A DNA stretch of 64,000 bases. Source: Halicephalobus mephisto. Taxonomy: Eukaryota; Nematoda; Chromadorea; Rhabditida; Panagrolaimidae. The notes under the pieces are model-generated. The model worked only from the letters and a program-made list of their open reading frames with translations. It was not told where the DNA came from and did no database searches. Position numbers and translations under genes: made by a program. The stretch covers positions 1 to 64,000 of the forward strand of contig SWDT01000453.1 in NCBI GenBank assembly GCA_009193035.1, read 5' to 3'. Below are positions 53,220-64,000 of this stretch, piece after piece (the stretch's first letter is position 1; each line of letters starts with the position of its first letter).

Positions 53220-56200
53220 TTTGGTACTCTTGAAAGACGAATTATAACAAAATTTAAAAATTAAAAAAATTAAAATTTTAAAATTAAAAAAATTAAAAAG
53301 TTAAAAAGTTAAAATTAAAAAATTTAAAAAATTAAAATTTTAAAATTAAAAAAATTAAGAAGTTAAAAAGTTAAAATTAAAAAATTAAAATTTTAAAATT
53401 TAAAAAATTTAAAAAATTTAAATTAAAAAATTTAAAAAATTTAAATTTTAAATTAGAAATAATCCAATTGAGAGATGTCCTTTACCTGTCCCGAATTTCT
53501 AATTAATTTTCGATTTTTTCCTTTGGGAATTTAAAATTCAATAAAAAATTTTAATTTTTAAAATAAAACAAATTTTTTTAAAAAGTTCAAAAAAATAAAT
53601 TTTTTAAATAAAAAATTTTTAAATAAAAAAACTCGAAAAAATTCATTTTTTTTAATTTTTAAGAATTTCTAAGAAATAATTTTTATAATCTTATTAAAGT
53701 TGCAATTCCTTAAATTGTCGAAAAAAATTAATTAATTTTTTACTTTTAAAAAACTATAATTTTATTTCAACTTAATAAATATCATTGAAAAAATAGATTA
53801 TTTGGCACAAAAGTATAAAAAATTATTTTAATGTGAATTTTCAGAACTTTCCATTCGGGACCAAGAAGTTTGAAAATTTGTATTTATGTAATTTTAAAAT
53901 AATATTTTTTATAAAAAATTAAAAAAGTAATAAAAATTCCAAAAAATGATCTCAACACGAATTTTCAGAACTTTCCACTCGGGACCAAGAAGTCTAAAAA
54001 TTTGTATTTATGTAATTTTAAAATAATATTTTTTATAAAAAATTAAAAAAGTAATAAAAATTTTTAAAAAATGATCTCAACACGAATTTTCGAAATTTTC
54101 CACTCGGGACCAAAAAGTCCAAAAATTTCGGATTTTTATTGTTTTATGGAATTTTAAAATCGGACTATTTAAAAAATATTCAAAATTCGGGAAACTGTCT
54201 CTTAATAAAAATTCAAAAATTTTAAATTAAAACCAAAAATTATACATTTCCATACACACGTGAATCTGAAAACGTTAAAAAGCAACAACAGCATTCAGGA
54301 GATTATAAAATCAAAATAATATAAAAAAACGGAAATGTGTGCGGTGAAAAATCGAAAAAAATATTTCAACATGAATTTATTCAACTTTTTAGAAAAATCG
54401 AAAAATTGTAATTTTGAAAAATTTAAAAATAATTTTTTTTTAAATTTAATTTACAAAATTTCGAAAATTTGTCCCAAGTGGAATTTTTAGAACTTTCCAG
54501 TCGAGACCAAAAATGGGGATTTTTTATTTACAGTAATTTTAAAAAGTTCTAAAATTATATTATTTAAAAAAATAATTTTATCTATGAAATTTTTAAAATT
54601 TATCTCAACACGAAAATTTTCCAGTCGAGACCAAAAATGGGGATTTTTTATTTACAGTAATTTTAAAAAGTTCTAAAATTATATTATTTAAAAAAAATAA
54701 AAACATTTTTAATGAAATTTCAAAAATCTGTCCTAACACGAAAATTATTTAAAATTATTTTTAAATTATTGTTTTCTAATTTTTTTAAAATTATTTTTTT
54801 AAATTTTTTTTAAAATTACTTTTTAAATTTCTTTTTTAAATTATTTTTTTTTTAATTTTTAAAATTATTTTTTTAAATTTCTTTTTTAAAATTATTTTTT
54901 AAAATTTCTTTTTTAAATTATTTTTTTTCTAAATTTTTAAAATTACTTTTCAAAAAAAATTTTTAAGACTATTTTTTTTTAATTTTTAAAATTATTTTTC
55001 AAAGAAAATCGGAAAAATTATTTCAATATGAAGTTCTAGAGCTTTCAAGATGGGACCAAGAACTCTAAAACTTTTTGTGTACGTGCCTCTAGAAAATCCC
55101 AAAATCATATTATGACAAAAAAAGAAATGTTTGTCATAAAATTCCGAAAAAATTGTTTCTTGCGAATTCTGAGAAATTTTTAATTAAAATCAAAAATTCT
55201 GAAATTTATCATTCACGTGGTTTCGAAATGTCTAAAAATAAGTTTTTTGAAAAAATAAAAATAGAAAACTCAAAAAATTGGTCTTGAAGGGAATTTTGAG
55301 GATTTTCCAGTCGAGACCGAAAAGTTTGAAATTTTTCAATTTTAAGATTTTTAAAAATAAAATTATTAAAAATTTCAAAAAAATTGGTCCTAACAAGAAT
55401 TTTCAAAATTTTCCAGTCGGGACCAAAAAGTTTGAAAGTTTTCGGTTTTAAGATTTTAAAAAATAAAATTATTAAAAATTAAAAAATTTCAAAAAAATCG
55501 GTCCCAACAAGAATTTCCAAAATTTTCCAGTCGGGACCAAAAAGTTTGAAATTTTGTAGTTTTAGATTCTTTAAAAAGCTTGTTCTTATTAAAATTTAAA
55601 ATATTTATATAAAATTCTGAAAAATTGTCCCGACGCGAATCCTTAAAATTTTCCACTCAAGACCGGAAATTTCGAAATTTCAAATTTTTGCAATTCTGAA
55701 AGTCTTCAAAAACATCCAATAATCTGGAATTATTTTTTTTTTGGAAAATTTAATGCAAATTTTCAAAAAAAAACATTTTTTTCAAAACGAATTTTAATTT
55801 TTTTCTTCAGTTAAGATTAAAAAAATCGAAATTTTTGATTTTAGATAATTTCGAAATTATAATTTTCAGAAATGTCTGAAACAAAGTTTTAATTTTTTCC
55901 AGTTAAGATAAAAAAAATTAAGATTTTTGATTTTAGAAAATTTCGAAATTATAATTCGTTTTGAGGGAAATTTATTTTTTTTAATTATAATTTTTTTAGA
56001 CAAGACAAAAAACTCGAAAATTTACAACCCACGTGATTCTGAAAACTTCTAGAATCTCGGATCATGTTTTGTAATCTTATCCGAAAACCGTAATCTAAAA
56101 AATTCTCTTTTTTTTCAAAAAAAATTAAAAAAAATAAAAAAATAAAAAATTTTTTTGAAAAAAATCCAAAAATTTTTAATTTTTTTAAAGATTTCTTTTG

Positions 56201-56270
56201 TTTCACATATTATTTAATAAATGTGATTTTTTAAATTTAAATAAATTAAAAAAATAAATTTTTCTAGATA
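53220..56270. repeat. low-complexity DNA and GGGACC quasi-palindrome units
   Basis: No gene seen. A/T runs at 53220-53460 and 54740-54980. Units with CAGAACTTTCCAYTCGGGAC at 53820-54130, 54470-54740 and 55250-55680. Confidence 0.55.
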
Positions 56271-56284
56271 ACTTTATCAAGTTT

Positions 56285-56465
56285 CCAATTTTGGCGAAAG
56301 CAAACGCGAGTAGTGTGACTCGCTCTCGACAGCGGGGTTTTCCTGGCCGCCTCGCTTCAAGCGGCTATTGATCAAAGACACGCGCTGGGCCCGCTCTCGG
56401 CATGTCAAAACTGGCTCTTCTGAGGACATTCGCGCGAAGAAACCTCCTGGAAACAATTACTGAAT
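56285..56465. other. isolated GC-rich island
   Basis: About 180 bases of roughly 55% GC in 25% GC surroundings. A diverged relative lies at 56830-56935 (CAAGYGGYTATTSATCAAA shared), so it is probably a repeat. The minus strand is open for about 50 codons after an ATG, with no recognised family. Confidence 0.4.
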
Positions 56466-57074
56466 TACTAAAAATTTTACTTTAACTTAAATAAATACCT
56501 TCTAAATATGGAATTTACGAAATTTGATCATAATATTTAAGGTACTTTTCCGAATTTCTAATTATTTAATTTCGAACCTAAAAAAATCCATAAAAAATGC
56601 AAAAAAAAAATAAAAATAATCATTAATCGGGCATCCTTGGGTTGGACTGGTCCTAGTTCGGCAAAGCTGGCTTGTTAGAAAAGTCCGAAAAATTTTTTTT
56701 TAAATTCAAAAAAAATAAAAATTTAAAATTCATAAATTTTACATAATTATATATTTTTAATAAATTATTTATTTCAGTAAAATTATGTAGAATACGTTGA
56801 AATTTTTATGTTTTATAAAATTTCTAATTTTAATGAAAGTTGACGGTCTTTCAAGTGGTTATTCATCAAATGCTCTTGGATTCGGCCGCTCTTGCTATGT
56901 TGGGATTGGCGCTTCTGGCAAGAAAACGAACTTTGGTCGAAGTGGGACTTTAAAATGAGTTATATATCGTTAGATCGTGGATAAGGGTTCCTGGTCCACA
57001 TGTAGATGAGGAATAAGTACAAAATTTGGTTTATTGAGCCGGAATCACGAGATACAAAACAACTTGGATGAATA

Positions 57075-57172
57075 CAGTGGAACTTCCTTAAATGCAACCC
57101 GAAGGGACAGGGAAGTACTGCTCTTATAGAGAGGTCACGTTTATCGAGGGTGCATTTAAGGAGGTTCCACTG
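57075..57172. mobile_element. CAGTGGAA-type MITE, copy 1
   Basis: 98 bases with ends CAGTGGAACTTCCTTAAATG and the inverted CATTTAAGGAGGTTCCACTG, flanked by TA on each side, as in Tc1/mariner-type insertions. Confidence 0.7.
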
Positions 57173-57184
57173 TACTGAAAATTG

Positions 57185-57545
57185 TATATATTGGACCGTG
57201 CACTATCTATTTGAACGGAATTCTGTACAGCAGTGGTCCCGAAAGGAAATTCTTGACTAAATAGGGAAATTACGATAGTGTAATAACGGGAAAATTAAGT
57301 TGATTTCATAATACAGTGGAATCTCCATAAATGCAACCCGAAGGAACGGGAGAAGTGTTGTTCTTATAGAGAGGTCGTACTTGCCGAGGGTACATTTAAG
57401 GAGGTTCTACTGTATTATGAAATCAACTTAATTTTCCCGTTATTACACTATTGTAATTCCCCTAGTTAGTCAAGAATTTCCTTTCAGGACCACCGTTGTA
57501 CAGAATTCCGTTCAAATAGATAGTCCACGGTCCAATATATACAAT
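57185..57545. mobile_element. long hairpin MITE split by a second MITE
   Basis: The arms 57185-57313 and 57413-57545 are inverted copies (TTGGACCGTGCACTATCTAT and its complement near the end). The centre is occupied by the CAGTGGAA element at 57314-57412. The outer element belongs to the GTTGGATC family. Confidence 0.65.
57314..57412. mobile_element. CAGTGGAA-type MITE, copy 2, nested
   Basis: 99 bases similar to 57075-57172, flanked by TA, inserted in the loop of the larger hairpin element. Confidence 0.7.
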
Positions 57546-57719
57546 TTTCAGTAGTGTAAGGGATACGGTAAATGCCCGATCGAGGAGTTGCTACCACTCT
57601 GTCGAAGAGACAGAAAAACATTATTTCTCCCAAAAGTAGATTATATTATATATTAGTTTTTTCGGTTTAGAAGATCCGTCTATTGTGTTTTTTATAATAT
57701 CGATTTAATTACCCAAGTT

Positions 57720-59006
57720 TGAGTAAACAAACGAATCGTCCAACTGAAGGCGAAACAGGTGGTACATCCGGACGGCACTCACGAGACATAGGTGGAATCT
57801 CGGCGAAGAGTTGGGTTTCTGAAATTGACCAGATACCAACCTTGTATTGAAAATGAACAAGAACAGCGGACTTCAGAGATACGTCCTATATGCAAAAACG
57901 TAACTTTTAACTCAGTAACCAATGGAAATTGTCACTGTTAGGTTGTAATTTTCGTCACAAATGTCAAATATTTATGAAAATATAACAATTATATCACATT
58001 TTTGTTACATTTCGGAATTGCTACAAAACCAAAAATTACACTTTTTGTGTGTAAAGCGAAAAGGACGTCAGACGAGCACTGTCATTAACTGCCTGATAAT
58101 CAGGGGCCTTGAAGAAGTTCGAAAATGACGAACAAGATGGCAATGCCCAGGACCACAAGCAGAGAACATTGAAGATAGCCTAGTCGTTAAGTTATCTGGC
58201 TGTGTATTGTCTTGTGTTTTGAAGAGTAGTCAGACCGCTTTACGTCATTTTTAGTCCTTCAAATCCTGATTCAGAATCTGTATTCCATTTTTGTAGAACG
58301 CCCTTTTGGAACGAAAAAAACTCAAAATTTAGGATTGTGGTTTCCTGTATTTTGGATTACGTTGGAATAGAAACAGGAAGTATATTAATAATCTGTACTC
58401 AGCAATAAGACACAGAAAATAATTATCATTTCATTCCCACACAATACAACTAAGAGTTTCACTCATACCCTACAGTATCCCATATTCCCTGATGTTCAGG
58501 CTATCTCTTCAAAACTCTCTGGTTTAGTTTTCTGTTTTAACAGTGACTTCAGCAGCTCGAACGAAGATCAAAGATAGTGTTCATTTTCAGTCACTATTTT
58601 TCTTAAAACTGTTTCTTAGACAGTAACTGTTAAGGTAGGAAATAGAAGTACTACAACAGTCTTTACTACGATCATAAAACAGATGTAATTGATATATATC
58701 CCCCACAAAAGACCACCAAGGGTCTCATCCACGCCCTACCGTATCCCATATTCCCTGATGTTCAGGCTATCTTTTCAAAACTCTCTAGTCCAGTTACCGT
58801 CTCAAAAGATTACTTTTTCGAAAAACCAATTAAACAACTACAGTCAGTGGATATATACAATTGCAAAAAAGAATTATTAAAAGTGACTAAATTACAGAAG
58901 AAAAAAACGTTGATGAAAAAGCAAAAAAAAAATACCTTTTTCTTTTTCCAACTTTCTATGTGTAAGATTTCACGTATTTATTCAATTTCCTCATTTCAGA
59001 AGACAT
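57720..59006 (-). pseudogene. possible decayed chemoreceptor paralogue
   Basis: Downstream of the copied first exon, on the same strand, are two GC-richer exon-like islands. One at 58180-58085 reads as a hydrophobic helix (LLVVLGIAILFVIFELLQ) where TM1 would be. One at 57835-57730, with an AATTTCAG acceptor and a GTAATT donor, begins KPNSSPRF like the start of TM2. The helices fit only loosely, a stop interrupts the first, and the dispersed repeat at 58370-58795 lies between them. Low certainty; the islands may be unrelated. Confidence 0.3.
58370..58795 (+). repeat. dispersed dimeric repeat, copy 2
   Basis: Second copy of the 42810-43229 repeat in direct orientation, 15.6 kb away. Confidence 0.8.
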
Positions 59007-59203
59007 TTTTGATGATAAATTTCGATGTAAGAGTTAATATTAAACTTTGTCAAACTTCTTGGTTAACCGCGACTTTCAATTCCTCAGGAGATATCAGATT
59101 AAAGAATATACCGGTAACAAATATATGAATTAATGGACTAAAATTCATCAAATCAGGATTAATTTTGATATACAATAGTTGTAATACACGTTTTCACCGA
59201 TAT
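58997..59203 (-). repeat. copy of the chemoreceptor 5' region
   Basis: About 205 bases match 63798-64000 at roughly 95%, including the ATG and MSSE codons of exon 1. The donor after exon 1 is not conserved: the copy runs on to a stop after about 16 codons. Confidence 0.8.
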
Positions 59204-59209
59204 CTGATG

Positions 59210-59925
59210 AACGATACGTTCTACCACAAATTTGGCTCGGGATAAATGCTTTTTGAATGATAATACAGTAAAAAAGAGAAAAAAAGTGATATTTCAGTGT
59301 ATTTGAATATCATAGGAAAGAGTCAAACTGTCAAGATTTTAAGAATCACAGTATTTCAAACATCCAGTTATTTTTGTTCGAAATTCTACTTGTGCTGAAA
59401 AATGTGCAAACTTGTCATGATCGACATACATGTTTCAATCAACTTTCGCTCTATTTTTCCTAGGTTATCTATGGACCTAAGAACGAACGAGATCATGAAC
59501 ATTATCAAGACCTTCGTCGTTGACATTTTCATTTTTTTAACTTATTTTTCGAATTAAATACGATTTAATAGTGGGGAACAAAATGCTTATTATATTTATG
59601 AGAGATTTTCGTGACAAAAACTGAGTTCAGATTCTGAGATGTTTACAAAAGTATACATACAGAGGAAAAATTTCGATTCGAAGATATTCAAATCTACCGG
59701 ATTCTATTTCACGGAGATGAACTTGATGAAAATAACAAGGAAACGATGCTGTATTTGAGTGAAATCTCGAGATAACATTTGGCAATTTTCAATCACCAAC
59801 GAACCAACTACGAAGTAACTTTCGTAATTCTTAGAAGATAAAACTATGCACTTGGATCTTCACAAACTTATGAACTTCTGTGACTAGCATCCCCCTTAGT
59901 TATAATTGTTATAAATTCCAATAGC
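59210..59925. other. intergenic, nothing recognised
   Basis: Moderate A/T content, no arrays, no exon with convincing splice sites. A 54-codon plus-strand frame starting at about 59409 has no support. Confidence 0.3.
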
Positions 59926-59930
59926 CATGT

Positions 59931-60089
59931 TTAACACGTTGACGACCAAGAATGTTTTTGGCTGGCGGCCGATTGGGACCAGCCGTTTTTTTGGCGTTCG
60001 TTTCTTACGACTCATTTCTGGATCGTATTGTCCCAACGCGCCACCAACTTACGACCCAGAAATGACTCGTATTGTCGTCAACGTGTTAA
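59931..60089. mobile_element. piggyBac-like MITE with TTAA ends
   Basis: 159 bases bounded by TTAA. Perfect terminal inverted repeats of TTAACACGTTGACGAC. TTAA target duplication is the rule for piggyBac. No coding capacity. Confidence 0.65.
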
Positions 60090-60566
60090 ACACAGATCTG
60101 AAAAAGTCCTAACTATCCGGACCTTCGGAATAAGCTAAAGGAACGAACTTTTAGACTTTGAAGAACACTAATATTGTTTAAAAGACAATTCTGTCGATCC
60201 GCATCCAAAGTTGTCAGTGTTAAAAACACTAATTTAATCAGACAAACGATCCGCACCACACCATTTAATCAATACTTCTAATGTAAACTTCATCTAGAAT
60301 ACTGTAAAAACCACTGTCTTCTTATTGGAGCCTTTGATCTCCAAATCCTCAGGTTGTCCATGTTCATCAATGATCCTTTAGAGATTTCCGATTGGATATA
60401 CTGAAGAAATTTGACATGTACCAGATTCTTCCAATATCGTTATTTGAGAAGTTTGTGAAATTGTAAAATCTATAATTTGATTCAGTCGTAATCATTCTGT
60501 AGGAATTGGAGGATTTGGAACTCGTGTCAATTGATGAATTCTTGTTATTCCAAGTTTTTTAAGATA

Positions 60567-60743
60567 CAGCAGAACTTGGATATAACATACCCCCGCTATA
60601 ACATATCTCGGGTTATTCCATAAGGTATGAGTGAGTCAGTTTGGTTAGTCTGCCTTCAAATTTACCCCCGCTATAATATATCTTTTGTTATAAGGTACGC
60701 TTTAGCCGGTTTCAAGGGGGTATTTTATATTTAAGTTTTACTG
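60567..60743. mobile_element. CAGYAGAACTTGGATATAA MITE, copy 1
   Basis: Inverted ends CAGCAGAACTTGGATATAAC and TTTAAGTTTTACTG with TA flanks, and an interior rich in ACCCCCGCTATAA. Tc1/pogo-like termini. Confidence 0.6.
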
Positions 60744-60795
60744 TAATACTATCATCAAAATGGAAATGGAACAAGTTTATTTTAAAATTGTAATA

Positions 60796-61009
60796 CAGTA
60801 GGATTTGGATATAACATACCCCCGCTATAATATATCTCGTGTTATATCATACGGTGTGAGTGAGTCAGTTTGGTTAGTCTGCCGTTAAATTTACCCCCGC
60901 TATAATACAGTAGAACTTGGATATAAAATACCCCCGCTTTAATATATCCTTTGTTATAAGGTACGCTTTGGTCGGTCCCAAGGGGGTATCTTATATCCAA
61001 GTTTTACTG
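60796..61009. mobile_element. CAGTAGAACTTGGATATAA MITE, copy 2 with internal third start
   Basis: Begins CAGTAGGATTTGGATATAAC and ends TATATCCAAGTTTTACTG. A second 5' end (CAGTAGAACTTGGATATAAA) lies inside at about 60906, so two copies are fused or nested. Confidence 0.55.
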
Positions 61010-61105
61010 TATCTCAATTTTTCTTTCTGATAATCATAGAAGTATGTAAATGTTTTTCCTTTCTGTCACCTGTTCTTTTAAATAGTTTAATTTGATTTAT
61101 TAAAT

Positions 61106-61300
61106 TCACTTTTTATGATTATATTCATTTACAAAAGACTGAAAATGATTATAAGATTCTACAGAGGAAAAATAAGATACAGAATGGATAGATTTACTAG
61201 GTCTACATTGAGTCATCTGTTTTACACAATGGAGTATTTTTTGCGCATTAGCTTTCTTCTTTTCGAATACCTCTATATTGAATTTGTTTTTTAGGTCCAT
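61106..61300 (-). CDS. unassigned 64-codon ORF
   Basis: Starts with ATG (MDLKNKF) shortly after a possible acceptor (GCGCAG). Lys-rich, with two Cys around KQMTQ, ending YNHKK and a stop. Codon composition is less A/T-biased than its surroundings. No family recognised. Confidence 0.25.
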   Translation of the reverse strand: MDLKNKFNIEVFEKKKANAQKILHCVKQMTQCRPSKSIHSVSYFSSVESYNHFQSFVNEYNHKK

Positions 61301-61622
61301 GTTCGTTCTGCGCTTTCAAACAAAATTTTAGATTTTTTATCTTTATATGACTATACGACAGTTGATTCTCAAAGACAGACATTCCCTAGCGATAACTGCT
61401 TCCCTTTGACTCATGTAGTAAGAGGGGTTTTAGAATTTTTGTTGGACAGATCTTCTGGAACTTCGTTATCTAACAGAAAAACATAGGGTTTGTTGTGATT
61501 GTGATACCAACATATGCTTTATCCATATATCGACTATTAGACAAGATGGAGACGAGGTCTTCATCCAGATAACGCTGGATTCAGACATATTAGGTTACGG
61601 TTAAAGTAAAAGGTTAACTTTT

Positions 61623-61886
61623 TTACGCTTTGGTTACGTCTGTCAAACTGTCGGCTAAGTGGGTAGAACTCTGTAATTCTCTTGAGGCCATCGGCGGTTT
61701 GCTTCCGTCGTTTGTGTCTGCACTCGCACTAGCTTCGAAATTTTTTATGTCTGAATCAGTCTTTTTCTCAATTAATTGACATGTTGAATTAATCCAAGTA
61801 TCATAAAAACTGACATAAATTTTACGAAATACGGAGAACAAATAACGCCGGAAAGTACCCGGCGATAAGAAACAACTATCGTACAA
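61623..61886 (-). CDS. unassigned ORF, possible C-terminal exon
   Basis: An 87-codon frame of mixed composition unlike the surrounding repeats. It is basic and aromatic in the first half and Ser/Asp/Lys-rich in the second (KTDSDIKNF, KPPMASREL), ending in a stop. A GT near the end (GAC|GTAACC) could be a donor. No family recognised and no clear start context. It may be part of a gene with 61106-61300. Confidence 0.25.
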   Translation of the reverse strand: MYDSCFLSPGTFRRYLFSVFRKIYVSFYDTWINSTCQLIEKKTDSDIKNFEASASADTNDGSKPPMASRELQSSTHLADSLTDVTKA

Positions 61887-62094
61887 TTCTTTTGTTTTTT
61901 CAATTTATGAAATACGAAAGTTTATATATTTATTCATTTTTCCGTTCCAGAAGAGTGTTCCGTCACGATAATACACAGATTCAGAATAAACACTTCAAGA
62001 GCTGCAAACTGATATATATAATTGAAACTATATATTCGCATATCGCACATTCAAAGTTCACAAACAATACTAAAGTTAAACCCTTGTACTTTTG

Positions 62095-62330
62095 ATCCAA
62101 CTCATCCGTCGGTGCGAGTCTTCTGTTCCTAGGACCTTGGGATTCTTCTTATCATCTAGCTTGTTTTCGGTCAACCGGGCCTCTAATGGGAGATATGCAG
62201 AGGGCTTCGCTTCTTTAGCCTACAAGCAGCTTGCGGGCTAGGCTTCTAACTGCCGGTCTTCGGTTGGGAATCGAGCCCGGATCTCGTGAATTTGAATTCA
62301 CGTGTACTACCATTGTACTATCCGAGGACT
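62095..62330 (-). mobile_element. probable tRNA-derived SINE
   Basis: On the minus strand the first 70 bases (62328-62257) resemble a tRNA: acceptor TCCTCGG/CCGAAGA with six of seven pairs, D arm, anticodon stem CGTGA/TCACG, B-box-like GGCTCGATTCC. The anticodon loop has eight bases and the T stem is broken. About 165 bases of GC-richer unrelated body follow, unlike the neighbourhood. Short ACTAAA repeats at both ends may be a target duplication. It lies 180 bases beyond the chemoreceptor stop. Confidence 0.4.
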
Positions 62331-62511
62331 AAACTGATATATAACTCATTTTAAAACTCAGTTTATCCTTGAAAATCGTTTACGCGAGAAAATTTTACAA
62401 ACATTTTTTTTAACAATTAAAGAAGATATAATTATTTCAGTTTTAAAGATGTAGTTGAAGTTATCTTGTTAAATAAGTTTGAAATACATGATTGTAATGA
62501 AAGTAATATCA

Positions 62512-63807
62512 TTAATGAGTTACTTTTACTTGAAAGGCCATAACTTGATTTGTTTGGCTAACTTCGGTTCTTTTGATTGTGGCCCAGACGGCTTTTCTGA
62601 CATCTCGACTCATGACAAAGATGGCGTATCCATTAGCCACATCCACAACATCTGAGACCAAGTACAGTGTCCATTCTGAATACTTCCCAAACTCTTGGTA
62701 TCTCGCCACCATCACATCCCGGAAGATGAAGTATGCAGTCACAATGAGATTGATAAAAACTAAAATCGTTGCAGCATATGCGAGATTTATTTCCATCCGA
62801 TATTTGGAGTTGACAGATCCTCTCATGGCTCTGATCTTGAAGTACAAAATAACGTGAACAATCACAACAATAGAAATGCAAATATAGTTGTTAAATCTCC
62901 ATACAGTATTGTAAATGAACTAAAATCATAGTTTATATACATTGTTATTTTACTAGGAAAATCCCTGATGATGGGTTTTCGTGGTGAAACTAATGATTTC
63001 TGAAAACTCACTGAAATGGTGGGATCCACAAAGACAGGTCCGAAATTCCTGGTTACCACATATCCATCGAAGTTGATCTTTGTGGACGCAATCTCCCCTC
63101 CTGTGAACAGAATCGGAGAAGCCAGGACGAATGAGTACACAGCAACTGTCACGAGGACAATGTTCGTCACTCTGCTCGTGCAGTACTGTAATACTCCATT
63201 TATTACTTATGCTATTCAAACATCAGTATATGTTACGTAAAATGTCGAAATACAATTTTAATAGACTAACCTTTAGGTAAAAGTTCCTCATCATTATCGA
63301 AATAAATCTGTTCAACGTTGAAAGTATGGAATATTGATATTGCATAAAAGCTAAAATGATTACTAATTAGTTCATTTTTAAAAAGATTTAACGAACAAAA
63401 CCACCAGATGGCGAAATATAGAATAGTACAGTAGGCATTGTTCTGGTTATACGGTAGAAACAGCGGTATATCGACTCCCCAATACGGTAGCTTTTTAATT
63501 ACGTAAAACAAATATGCCCTAAAGTAAACAATTAATATTCAAAATTTTTTAAAACTCACATAATGTCACAGAAACCGAAAGCGACGAAAATGTTGAAAAA
63601 ACTGGAATTGAATGGAAATTTGTTTTTGTTCTTAATTATTGTATAAACGATAATCGTATAAAGTGGAATGGAGACTAAAAGTGTGTATGCGGTAACTGCT
63701 TTCGTAACGACAGTAAAAATGTTGACGAGTTCGAGTCCTGAATCTGAAATCAAATTTTATCACAATTTAAATCATATGGATTTATAATTACTTATTTCAG
63801 AAGACAT
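62512..63807 (-). CDS. nematode chemoreceptor-type 7TM protein, Srg/Srv kind (6 exons, 327 aa)
   Basis: Exons (minus strand) 63807-63792, 63743-63560, 63518-63397, 63350-63271, 63185-63012 and 62919-62512 join in frame through short introns, several of about 40-50 bases. An in-frame TAA lies upstream of the ATG. Seven hydrophobic helices are visible. NSSFFNIF lies at the start of TM2, STLNRF at the end of TM3 (the LNR signature of this receptor superfamily), KYRMEINL before TM6 and VMSRDVRKA after TM7. The length of 327 aa fits the family. Exon 4 reads as a good receptor only in the frame giving LNRF, which fixes the donor at 63396. The 200 bases covering exon 1 and upstream recur at 58997-59203. 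Known: these families are largely chemosensory or of unknown ligand. The assignment between Srg and Srv is uncertain. Confidence 0.85.
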
Positions 63808-64000
63808 TTTTGATGATAAATTTCGATGTAAGAGTTAATATTAAACTTTGTCAAACTTCTTGGTTAACCGCGACTTTCAATTCCTCAGGGGGTATCGGAT
63901 TAAAGAATATGCCGGTAAGAAATATATGAATTAATGGACTAAATTCATCAAATCAGGATTAATTTTGATACACAATAGTTGTAGTACACGTTTTCACCGA

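Overview
The window looks like nuclear DNA of a rhabditid nematode, possibly Caenorhabditis or a relative; the species cannot be read from it. The evidence is: an A/T-rich background, introns with GTRAGT donors and TTTCAG acceptors, probable spliced-leader acceptors a few bases before start codons, and nematode-type gene families. No bacterial, organellar or CRISPR features are present. Genes were rebuilt by joining exons whose codon phases match at every splice. All other A/T-rich DNA is intron or intergenic sequence filled with tandem arrays and small DNA transposons.

Layout. (1) 3278-17357, plus strand: a six-exon synaptotagmin-like gene (631 aa) with a membrane segment and two C2 domains. 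(2) 17.4-21.2 kb: a repeat-rich interval with miniature inverted-repeat transposons (MITEs), a tRNA-derived SINE, two tRNA-Lys genes and two broken copies of amnionless exons. (3) 21439-47789, minus strand: a six-exon amnionless (AMN) homologue of about 509 aa. Its second intron is about 23.1 kb. (4) 39298-45732, plus strand, wholly inside that intron: a seven-exon gene fusing an FMRFamide-receptor-like 7TM domain to a globin domain. I recognise it as the nematode glb-33 type (about 602 aa). (5) 48221-49263, minus strand, about 0.4 kb upstream of AMN: a 285-aa tandem-C2 synaptotagmin without a membrane segment. (6) 49.3-62.5 kb: arrays, nested MITEs, possible decayed receptor exons and unassigned ORFs. 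(7) 62512-63807, minus strand: a six-exon chemoreceptor-type 7TM protein (327 aa) of the Srg/Srv kind; its 5' region also occurs at 59.0-59.2 kb.

Function. Two genes encode calcium-sensor-like exocytosis proteins, one an endocytic-receptor subunit, one a haem-coupled neuropeptide-type receptor, and one a chemosensory-type receptor. They do not form a pathway. The only architectural links are the nesting of glb-33 in AMN and the tight same-strand spacing of the C2-only synaptotagmin and AMN, which could be an operon.

The most notable observations are the nested globin-coupled receptor with a long insertion inside its globin fold, a roughly 0.4-kb inverted repeat in the introns flanking synaptotagmin exons 3-4, and a recent duplication carrying a tRNA-Lys gene together with part of an AMN exon.
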